Part shown: positions 35,946 through 46,600 of the stretch, in pieces
How the letters are laid out: each line of letters starts with the position of its first letter
Numbering within the stretch: position 1 is the first letter of the stretch
Program-made: the position numbers and the translations under genes
Notes under the pieces: generated by a model
The model's input: the letters and a program-made list of their open reading frames with translations, nothing else
The model's database searches: none
Told to the model about the DNA's origin: nothing
Assembly (NCBI GenBank): GCA_030066875.1
Contig: JASJAS010000034.1
Coordinates: forward strand, 1 to 46,789
From: Acidimicrobiia bacterium
Lineage (GTDB): Bacteria; Actinomycetota; Acidimicrobiia; Spongiisociales; UBA5794
DNA: 46,789 nt
Direction: 5' to 3'

Positions 35946-36740
35946 CTACTCCCGCATCATCACATCCACTGCCAGTACCAGGGCCTCGCCGGACACCACG
36001 ATCCCCTCGGCCGTGGTGCACCGAGTGGCGAGGTTGACGAGTCCTTTCTGGGGCCGAATTCGGGTGATGGTGACCGTGGACGTCACCGCAGCCGGCACCC
36101 GCACCGGTCGGTGATAGACGAAGCGTTGCTTCAGCCAATTGGTTCCTCGTCCGGGGAGATCAACTCCCAAGACCCACGAGTCCATGCCCGCAAGCAGACC
36201 GGGCGGTACCTCGTGGATTGGAGCGTCGAACAACGGGTTGGGATCCCTGACGAGTGCGACGAAGTCGGCAACGTCATCGGCGGTGAAGGTCTTGCTCCGG
36301 CTCGCCGACATCCCGACCTGGAGACCTTTGTAAGTGGCGGGTTCGGTGAGCTCGATCTCGGCGGGAAGACTCGGGTCGGGCGGCCCCAAGGTGCAGATCC
36401 CGCTCGTCGTCACCGTCCCTGCAGAGTCGATGATTCTCTGTGCGATCGTGCTTTGCTCAGCCGGAGTGAGTTCGAGGAGCAGCGGGTCGCCGGTGAACGT
36501 CGGCGCGCTGAAGACGAACTCCTGAGAACTCAAACGTGTCGGCCTCTCGAGTTCCTGGGCGATGGCTGCTTGCAGAACCGAGAACAAGAACATGCCGTGA
36601 GCGACGGTCCGGCGAAAGCGAGTCGTGGCAGCGAAATCGGCATCCACGTGGATTGGGTTGTCATCGCCGGACAGCCGGGCGTATTCGTTGAATTGCCGCT
36701 GCGTGAAGACCGTGGCCACTTGCCTGGTGCCATCGAGCAT
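35946..36740 (-). CDS. MaoC-like tandem hot-dog protein
   Basis: 264 residues with two hot-dog domains. The first has the hydratase-2 motif in YARLSGDDNPIHVDADFA (20-37) with Asp26, Asn28 and His31 as likely active-site residues, followed by RFRRTVAHGM. The second keeps only a decayed version (FVALVRDPNPLFD). This single-active-site double hot-dog form is found in mesaconyl-CoA and (R)-specific enoyl-CoA hydratase-like proteins. An (R)-hydratase would supply monomers for PHA synthesis, fitting the neighbourhood. It is divergent from the acyl-CoA ligase gene and convergent with the crotonase. Confidence 0.82.
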   Translation of the reverse strand: MLDGTRQVATVFTQRQFNEYARLSGDDNPIHVDADFAATTRFRRTVAHGMFLFSVLQAAIAQELERPTRLSSQEFVFSAPTFTGDPLLLELTPAEQSTIAQRIIDSAGTVTTSGICTLGPPDPSLPAEIELTEPATYKGLQVGMSASRSKTFTADDVADFVALVRDPNPLFDAPIHEVPPGLLAGMDSWVLGVDLPGRGTNWLKQRFVYHRPVRVPAAVTSTVTITRIRPQKGLVNLATRCTTAEGIVVSGEALVLAVDVMMRE

Positions 36741-36746
36741 CGAGCC

Positions 36747-36752
36747 ATGTTA
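36747..36752 (-). promoter_or_regulatory. Candidate leaderless -10 for MaoC-like gene
   Basis: The minus strand reads TAACAT exactly 6 nt before the ATG at 36740, the same hexamer and spacing as upstream of the gene at 14428. No Shine-Dalgarno sequence is present. Confidence 0.45.
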
Positions 36753-36769
36753 CGGAGAGGGAGACCATC

Positions 36770-38286
<1,517 letters not shown>

Positions 38287-38290
<4 letters not shown>

Positions 38291-39132
38291 TGGGCAACTA
38301 CGTGGAAACCAACGGGATTCGACTTCACTACGTAGAGCGACCCGGCGATGGGCCTACAGTGCTGCTGGCGCCGGGTCTCGCCGCCGGTGCCTACTTCTAT
38401 GAGGCGCTGCTGGAGCGGCTGGCGCCGCGGCTGAATGTGATCGCCTTCGATCTTCGCGGGCGCGGAGCCAGCGACCGGCCGGACACCGGCTACACGATGG
38501 CCGACCATGCCGCCGACATGATCGGCGCCATGGATGCATTCGGGCTGGACGAGGTGGTGTTTGGCGGGCACAGCTTCGGTGGCCTGCTCACCTATGTGAT
38601 GGCGGCTAATCACCCGGACCGGGTCGAGCGGGGGGTGGTGATCGATGCACCGGCCGAAGTCGACCCACTCGTGATGGAACAGATCCAGCCGACGCTCGAC
38701 CGTCTGGAGACGACATTCCCGTCGTGGGAGCAGTACATCGAGATGGTCAAGGGTATGCCTTTCTACACAGATTGGGAGTGGGATCCGGCACTCGAGGTGT
38801 TCTATCGATCCGATCTGGAGGAGTTGCCCGACGGTGGAGTCCGGTCGGTATGCCGGCCGGAGCACATCCGGCAGGCGTTGGAGGGGACGCTCCAAGTCGA
38901 CTGGGACGCAACTGTGCGGCAGATCGAGCAGCCGATCCTGTTCGTTCGCGCTACCGAGCCTTTTGGCCCGCCGGGGTACCCGCCGATAGTTCCCGAGGAC
39001 AAGGCGAAGCTGACGATGGACCGGTTGCAGAACGGCCGTTATGCCGAGTTCCCGGGCAATCACATCACGTTCTTGTTTGGCGACGTTGCAGGGCGAGTAG
39101 CAGACGAGATCGTTGAGTTTGTTCTCGGCTAG
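38287..39132 (+). CDS. Alpha/beta hydrolase
   Basis: 281-residue alpha/beta-hydrolase: LLAPGLAAG oxyanion region (26-34), DLRGRGASD (55-63), elbow GGHSFGG with Ser96, and a C-terminal His259 in PGNHITFLF. It may be an esterase, lactonase or thioesterase; no signal peptide. Overlaps the ligase stop. It ends exactly where the convergent YdeI-family gene ends (stops abut at 39132/39133). Confidence 0.85.
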
Positions 39133-39702
39133 CTAGCCCAAGGGGCTCTCGCCGCGCTGCAGCGCCTCGATCGTTTTGGCGATCCGGTTGGCCCGGGTGG
39201 TGTCCCGCTTCGCCATGGCCAGCCAGGCCAGGATGGCCTTGCGAGCGCCCATGGCCAGCGCGTTGTAGGCCTCCCGAACGCCCGTCGCATCCATCGCTGT
39301 CCCCAGGTCGTCCGGCACGATTCCGGCTTCGGGTCCGTCGAGGATGGTCCACGATCCGTCCTGCTTGGCGCGCTCCACCGCGGCAAGCCCGGAGGGCGCC
39401 ATCCGCCCCTGTTGAGACAACCTCGCGACCTTGTCCTTGTTGATCTTCGACCAAGTACTGCCCGGCTTGCGCACCGTCCAGTACTGCCGATAGCGGCTGT
39501 CGTCGATTGACTGGACCTTGGAATCGATCCAGCCGAAACACAACGCCTCGTCGACGGCGTCGGCCCACTCGATCGACGGTCGGCCGCTGCCTTTCTTCCA
39601 GAAGATCAGCCAGACCGCGTTCTCAGTGGCATGATTCTCCTCCAGCCAGGCGCGAAAAGCCGCCCGATCCGGGGCCTCGATTACTTGAATGTCGTCACTC
39701 AC
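39133..39702 (-). CDS. YdeI/OmdA-family protein
   Basis: 189-residue protein of the YdeI/OmdD-associated family. Recognisable features are AFRAWLEENHATENAVWLIFWKK, WADAVDEALCFGWIDSK and the YRQYWTVRKPGSTWSKINK block. Family members have been linked to peptide/bacteriocin resistance, but the biochemical role is not established. Start is the GTG at 39702; a TAGCGT hexamer 7 nt upstream fits a leaderless transcript. The longer open frame upstream is not supported. Confidence 0.8.
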   Translation of the reverse strand: MSDDIQVIEAPDRAAFRAWLEENHATENAVWLIFWKKGSGRPSIEWADAVDEALCFGWIDSKVQSIDDSRYRQYWTVRKPGSTWSKINKDKVARLSQQGRMAPSGLAAVERAKQDGSWTILDGPEAGIVPDDLGTAMDATGVREAYNALAMGARKAILAWLAMAKRDTTRANRIAKTIEALQRGESPLG

Positions 39703-39865
39703 GGTGGCGACGCTACCCCGGTTGAACGCGTGGTGCCCAGTCGACGGAGCCGGACGATCGAGGTAGAGGCCACGATTGGGGTCCTCGTCTGCGGCGCTAT
39801 TGCGCGACTCGTCGCAAACGGGCAGAGACTCTAGTCTGTGGCTCATTCTGGTTGGCAGAGGGGCA

Positions 39866-40291
39866 ATGAAGATAAGCAGCGTGTTGATTTGGGCAACTAT
39901 CGTCGTGATCTGGGTGACGGTCCTGGCGATGAGCATGGGGTCGCCGAATCTGGAGTTCGGGGACGAGCCGGAAATCATCGATATCGCTGTCATCGTCAAC
40001 TGGTTCTGGGGTCTCGTGGGCACCGTCGGGGTGCTTCGGCTCACGTTGTTCCGTCGTCCCAACGAGGTCGGATGGGGTGAGACGACCGCATATCCATGGA
40101 TTCTTGGAGTCGTCGGAGCACTCTGGATTGCCGCCGGGTTCAGCGCAATCAACCTTCCCGTGTTGGAGTGGGGCGACAATATCGTGATTCCGGTTGCGGC
40201 CATCGTTGCCCCGATAGCTGCGGCGATGCTCACCTGGTACGCCTGTGAGTTCCTCGTTGCCGGTTTCGCCGCCCGGCAGAGCGGCAACTAG
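39866..40291 (+). CDS. Small integral membrane protein, unknown
   Basis: 141 residues with about four membrane helices (residues 5-24, 44-68, 79-101, 108-138). I chose the ATG at 39866, which has a GAGGGG Shine-Dalgarno sequence; the open frame starts 90 nt earlier with no support. A short hydrophilic loop after helix 1 is acidic. No family recognised. Its stop overlaps the stop of the receiver gene on the other strand by 4 nt. Confidence 0.6.
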   Translation: MKISSVLIWATIVVIWVTVLAMSMGSPNLEFGDEPEIIDIAVIVNWFWGLVGTVGVLRLTLFRRPNEVGWGETTAYPWILGVVGALWIAAGFSAINLPVLEWGDNIVIPVAAIVAPIAAAMLTWYACEFLVAGFAARQSGN

Positions 40292-40674
40292 CCCTTATTA
40301 CTGTTCTGTGGCAGTAGCTCCTGAATAGCCGCGGCGAGTTCGGCCGGCATGAACGGCTTCTCGAAGAAGCGGTCGGCGCCGCCCTCGAACGCCCGCCGTG
40401 CGCTGTTGCCTTGGCCGTGGGCGGTAATAACGATGATCGGAACGGCACCTGCCAGGTCGCCCATGCGCAGCGCGTGGAGCACTTGCCAGCCGTCGACCCG
40501 TGGCAAGGCGATGTCGAGTATCACAAGGTCGGGTATCGAGTCATGGAGGCTGACGAGGGCATCGATGCCATCGACAACGAACTTTGCGTCGACCCCGCGC
40601 TTGCGGAGAATCTCGCCGACAAGCCTGCTCGAACTCGGATCGTCTTCGACAACCAGCGCGGTGGGCCTATCCAT
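40288..40674 (-). CDS. Stand-alone response regulator (receiver domain)
   Basis: 128-residue CheY-like single-domain receiver. Asp11/Asp12 form the acidic pocket, Asp54 in LVILDIALPRVDGW is the phosphorylation site, Thr84 (VITAHG) and Lys106 (FFEKPF) are the switch residues. There is no output domain. The start overlaps the stop of the giant surface-protein gene by 8 nt (ATGGATAG), so it is translated from the same message. No histidine kinase is in the window. The DNA upstream in frame is the end of the surface protein gene, so the longer open frame is rejected. Confidence 0.88.
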   Translation of the reverse strand: MDRPTALVVEDDPSSSRLVGEILRKRGVDAKFVVDGIDALVSLHDSIPDLVILDIALPRVDGWQVLHALRMGDLAGAVPIIVITAHGQGNSARRAFEGGADRFFEKPFMPAELAAAIQELLPQNSNKG

Positions 40675-43600
40675 CGTCACTCTCCACTGTGGCACCCCAG
40701 GCGTTGGCGCGCTGATCGCTGGCCAGCAGCCGGTAGCGCACCCGCATCCCGGCATTGAGACCGGCGCGTTGCCGGCGGGGGAAAGCGTGTGCATGGACGA
40801 ATATCGCCTCGCCGCCGGCGTCTGGGTCGATCAGCCCGAAGTGCATCTCCTCATCGAAGAAGCTGATGGTGCCGGCATGTCGATCGCCGCGCCACAACAG
40901 CGGGTAGAGGCCGATGCGCCCGATGGTGGTAAACCCGAGGAGAAGCACGATCAACAACGTCAGGGGCAAGCTGAGCGCCTCGGTGGTTGCGCTGGCGACA
41001 CCACCCATCACGACAAGCGTGCGGCGGATGCGCGGTGTCTCCTCACCTTGGCCAACGCTGGGTTGCTCGAAGTCATCGATCGCTTCGATGATCAGTTCCT
41101 TGTCTTCCGCGGCTACCGGGTCGGCAACTATCCAGTTGAACTCCACGGTCGCCTGCAATTGCGGAGTTCCGCTGTCGGTCACCGTGACGGTGACGGGATG
41201 AGATCCCGCCGTATTGACCGCCAGCCGGCCGCCGATCACGCCAGTCGCTGGGTCGATGGCCAGCCCGGTGGGCAGTCCGGTGGCCGAGTAGCTGAGGGGC
41301 TGTTCGTCGCTGGCGAGGATGCTCAATGTGACCGTCTCACCTTCGGAATCGAACTGTGTAGCCACCGGAGAAATGATGGGCGCCGAGTTGGGATCATCCT
41401 GAAGAGCTGAAGCGGTCACCATCCAGGTGAGGTTGGTGCTCGCCTGCAGCGAGGGTATGCCGTCGTCGGCGACGGTGATCGCGACGACGTGGAACCCGGT
41501 GGCGCTTTGCTCGATTGTGCCGGTGATCATCCCGGTCACGCGATCGATCCGCAGTCCTTGCGGCAGACCTTCGGCCGAGAAGCTCAGCATATTGCTGGGC
41601 AGGTCGGGATCCGATCCCGCTACTTGGATCTCCACGGTGGTAGCCGCTTCGCTGATCTGGCTCGAGAGCGGCTCGATGGTCGGCGGCAGGTTGGTCTCGA
41701 ACACGGAGATCGTGACGATTCGTCTGGCGGCCAGTTGCGGGCTGCCGGCGTCGGTGGCGTAGACGGTGAGCCGATACGTTCCCGGTCCCTGCGCTTCCGT
41801 CGGTATCCACGTGACGACTCCCGAAGCAGCATCGATGGTGGCACCGGCCGGCTCGCCGGACAGTGAGAACATGACGTCATCACCGTCGGGATCGGTTGCC
41901 CGAGCCGTGAACGAGATTTCGGTTTCCTCGGCACCTGATATCGATGAAGCGACGTCGAGGGTTGGGGGTCGATTGGTGTCGGTCACCGTCCACACGAAAC
42001 TCGCCGAGCCGGAGAGCGATGGGCTGGCCCCGTCGCTGACCGTGACGGTCACTGGGTACACGCCGACTGATCCCGCCGGGAGCGTGCCGGAGATGTGTCC
42101 CGTGTCGTCGTCGATAGCCAGGCCAGGTGGCAGACCACTCGCATGGAAGCTGAGAGTGTTGGCGGGGAGATCCGGGTCAGAAGCAGCGATCGTCAGGTCG
42201 ACATCGCCGAACTCTCCGCTCACCTGGTCGGGAACGGGGTCGACTGTGGGAGCTCGGTTCACCTCCGTCACCGTGATTGTGACGCTCTTGCTGTGAGCTT
42301 TGGCCGGGTGCCCGCTATCGGTCACCGTCACCGTCACCAAGTAGACCCCGAACCCGTCGGCTTCGCCGGGCGTCCAAACGAAGTCGCCGCTGGTCGGGTC
42401 GATGGACGCTCCGGGCGGTCCGGAGATGCTGAAGAGCAAGTTGTCGCCGTCGAGGTCGCTCGCCGTCGCCGTGAACGTGATCGTGGTTTCCTCAGGCACA
42501 GTGTGATCGGGAATGAGCCCGAGTACCGGGCGCCGGTTGGTATCGGTGACGGTGATGATGAAGGACTCGTCGTGACTGAGCCCGCCGGCTGAGGCGGTGA
42601 TCGTGACGGTTGTGGTTGCGGCGTCGGTGTAGCCGGGGGTGCCGGTGACTGTGCCGGTGCCGTCGCCGTTGTCGACGAACGTGGCCCAGCCGGGCAGGCC
42701 GCTCGCCGAAAGGCTGGGAGTGGTCCCGTCGGGGTCAGAGGCGGTCGCGACCAGGGTGAACGGGTCGTTCTCGGCAACGACTTGATCGGCAATCGGTTCG
42801 ATCGTTGGGGGCCGATCCGTGTCGCTGATCACGATGCTGAAGGTGGCGGTGTCGATGAGTCCACCGTCAGTAACCGTGATGGTGACCGTTGTGGTTGCGG
42901 CGTCGGTGTAGCCGGGGGTGCCGGTGATCGTGGCGGTGTCGTCCCCATTGTCGGTGAGTGTGGCCCAACCGGGGAGGGTGCCGCCGTCGCTGAAGGCGAC
43001 GGTCGTTCCGTCGGGGTCGGTGGCGGTGAGAAGAACACTGAAAGATGATCCTTCGGCTCCACCTTGGTCACCGGGGTTGGTGATGGTGGGTGGCCGGTTG
43101 GTGTTGGTGACGGTGAGGTCGAAAACTACATCGTCGGTGAGGTTGGGAACTCCTCCGTCGTCGGCAGTGATGGTGACTGTTGTCGTTCCGGAGTCGCTTG
43201 CCCCGGGGGTGCCGCTGATGGTGCCGGTGCCGTCGCCGTTGTCGGTGAGTGTGGCCCAACCGGGAAGCGTTCCTCCGTCGGCGAGCGTTGGGATCTCGCC
43301 GTCGGGGTCGGTGGCCACGACGAGGAGCGTGAATGGTGCCAGCTCGGGCGTTGTCTGTGGGCCCGGGCTGGTGATTGTGGGTGGCCGGTTGGTGTTGGTG
43401 ACGGTGAGGTCGAAGGTCTCGTCGTCGGTGAGAGAGCCGTCGTGGGCGGTGACGGTCGCGGTGCTGATGCCGGCGTCGGTGTAGCCGGGGGTGCCGCTGA
43501 TGGTGCCGGTGCCGTCGCCGTTGTCGACGAATGAGGCCCAACCGGGGAGGCCAGTTGCGGCCAGCGATGGGATGGTGCCATCGGGATCGGACGCGGTGAC

Positions 43601-46600
43601 CGTCAGTGTGAACGGGTCGTTTTCGGCGACGGTTTGGTCGACGATGGGATCGACTACCGGTGGCCGGTTGGTGTTGGTGACCGTCAGCTGGAAGGGGGTG
43701 CTGTCGGATAGGTTGGGAACGCCCCCGTCCTCAGCTTCGATGGTCACGGTGCTGATGCCGGCGTCCGTGTAGCCGGGGGTACCGGTGATGGTGCCGGTGC
43801 CGTCACCGTTGTCGACGAATGAGGCCCAGCCGGGGAGGCCAGTTGCGGCCAGCGATGGGATGGTGCCGTCTGGATCGGATGCGGAAACGACGACGGGGAC
43901 CAGGGCCACACCCTCCGCTGCTAGCTGGTCTCCGACCGGATTGACCACCGGGGGCCGGTTCGTGTTGGTGACGGTGAGGTCGAACGTCTCGTTGCCGGTA
44001 TCCGTACCGTCGTCTGCGCTGATGGTCACGGTGCTGATGCCGGCGTCGGTGTAGCCAGGGGTGCCGCTGATGGTGCCGGTGCCGTCGCCGTTGTCGACAA
44101 ACGTCGCCCATCCCGGCAATCCAGCAGCCGACAGCGACGGGATGGTGCCATCGGCGTCGGACGCTGTCACCGTCAGTGTGAACGGGTCGTTTTCGGCGAC
44201 GGTTTGGTCGACGATGGGATCGACTATCGGGGCCCGGTTTGTGTTGTTGATGGTGATGTCGAATACGGCGTCGTCGGTCAGCGAGCCGTCCCATGCGGTG
44301 ATGGTGACTGTGGTAGTCCCGGCGTCGGTGTAGCCGGGGGTGCCGCTGATGGTTGCGGTGTCGTCGCCGTTGTCGGTGAGGGTCGCCCACCCCGGCAAGG
44401 TGCCACCGTCGCTGAAACCAACCGTGGTGCCATCCGGGTCTGAGGCGGTGATGAGCAGGCTGAACGGAGTGGCCTCGGCCCCAATCTGATTGCCCGGGTT
44501 GGTGATCGTTGGAGGCTGGTTGGTGTTGCTAACCGTGAGGTCGAACACTGCGTCGTCAGCAAGCGACCCGTCCGAGGCGGTGACAGTGACCGTGGTCGTG
44601 CCGGAGTCGCCCCCACCGGGCGTGCCGGCGATGGTTGCGGTACCGTCGAGGTTATCGGTCAGCACCGCCCAGGCGGGCAGCGTGCCCGAGTCTGTGAATG
44701 ACGGTGTTGTGCCGTCTGGATCGGAAGCAGTGATCACGATCGAGAACGGTGCCAGCTCGGGTGTCGTCTGCGGACCCGGATTGACGATAACCGGCGGCCG
44801 ATTTGTGTTGTTTACGGTCCAGGTGAACGTATCGGGCACCGCACTCTCAGGCGGGGTGCCGTTGTCGGTCGCGGTGATCGTGACTGCATACGGACTTCCT
44901 GCAGCGGCGTTGTAGTCAATGGTGCCGCTGATCAGTCCTGAGCCAGGATCGATGGAGAGACCGGGGGGCAGCCCGGTTGCTCCGTAGGTGACGATGTCGC
45001 CGGAGTCGGGGTCGGTCGCGGCCGCCGACAACGAGATCGGCGCACCCTCCGCATCGATCCGGTCAAGTAGGTCTTGATCGAACACCGGAGGCCGGTTTGA
45101 TTCACTCACAGTCCAAGTGAATGTGTCCACTGCGCTCAAATTGGGGATGCCATCATCGGTTGCGGTGATTTCGACGGCGTAGCTGCCGGTGGCGGCGAAG
45201 CCGATGGTTCCCGATATCAAGCCGCTGTTCGGGTCGATCGCCAACCCGGGGGGAAGCCCGACAGCGGAATAGCCGACATCGTGCCCGTCGGGATCGGTTG
45301 CGGCTGCCGACAGTGAGATGGTCGAGCCCTCGGGGTCGGTTCTATCGAGCAGGTTCTGGTCGAACACGGGCGGCCGGTTCGGATCGACCGGGAAGGCGAT
45401 CGCCAATGCTTCGTAGCTCTCACCGTTGTCGATGTCGATGACACCAAGCGATGACCCGTCGGACTTGCTGAGTTCGTAGATCCGTTCTGTTCCCGCGGTA
45501 TCGGTCGAGGTGTAGAGCCGGCCTGTCTCGTCAAATGCCAAGCTAGCGACGTCATCTGGGGTCACGCCCAAAGTGACGGTTGCGCCGGTGGCAGGGTCGA
45601 GAGTGGCCAGGCTCCAGTCGCCGCTGAAATCCCAATGCACCAGATAGAGCTCGCCGTTGGTCGGGTCGAAGGCAATATCAGCTGAGTGGTAATACCCGCC
45701 CTGGGCTCCTATCAGCAGGTAGTCATCACCGCCGAAGACGCCCGGAATGTGGGCTCCACTGACTGGGTCGATCTGGAAGAGCAGGTCTTCCTGCCAGTTG
45801 CCCCGCCGGTGCGTCCCGTATAGCCCCCCTGAAAACGGATCGAACGACAGCCCTTCGATGTCGTCGAACGCAATGAGGCCGGCCGGACCGCTGCCGGCAC
45901 CGGCGATCGAGGGTCTGGGAGCGAAGACCCCCGTGGTCACGTCGATGATCCCAAGCTGATCGTCCTCGACCGCAAAGAGCGTGTTGGTGCCGGGCTGCAG
46001 CGCGATGGACTCGATATTCCAGGTGCCGGTACCGGTCCCAATGCTGACCTCGTTGGTGGTGGGATTCGAATCGGTCAGATCAACCGCCGTCAGCAAGTCA
46101 TTCCCGCCGTTGGCTCCTCCGCTGTTGGCGACGAGGTAGGTGACATCGCCCGGAGCAACGGTCCAGTCGAAGATGTCGGTGTCCTGCAGGTTCGGGGTAC
46201 CGTCGTCGGTGACTGTGATGGTGATTGAATAGACGCCAGCCGAGTTGGGGCCGAGCGCCCCGGTGAGAGTCCCGTTCGCCGAATCGATGGTCACTCCCTC
46301 GGGGAGTTCGGTTGCGCTGTAGGTGAGGTTGTCGCCCGGGTTGGGGTCGGTGGCCGAGGCTGCGATGATGACCAGCGTTCCCTCTGCGTCGGTCCGATCG
46401 AGGAGGTCCTGGTCGAAGACCGGCGGCTCGTTGGGGGGAGGGGTGTTGGGTATTGCCAGGGACTCGTAGTCGAAGCCGTTGTCCAGATCGATTTGGGCGA
46501 TGCTGGCGCCCGTGCTCTTGTCCAGCTCGTGGAGCTGCTCAGGTGCCGAACTTGTGGCCGTTGTTGCCCATGCTCGGCCATCCGAGTCGAAGTCCAGGCT

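Noticed and set aside
39703-40287. N-terminal extension of the YdeI-family frame to 40287
   Set aside because: The extra 195 residues are antisense to the small membrane protein; the family homology begins just after the GTG at 39702.
42782-44443. Several plus-strand Val/Gly-rich open frames
   Set aside because: Antisense frames of the Ig-like repeats; they mirror each other because the coding repeats do.
42540-44520. Regular GC-rich repeats that might suggest a CRISPR array or satellite
   Set aside because: The period (~280-290 bp) and in-frame coding show they are Ig-domain repeats; no short repeat/spacer pattern.
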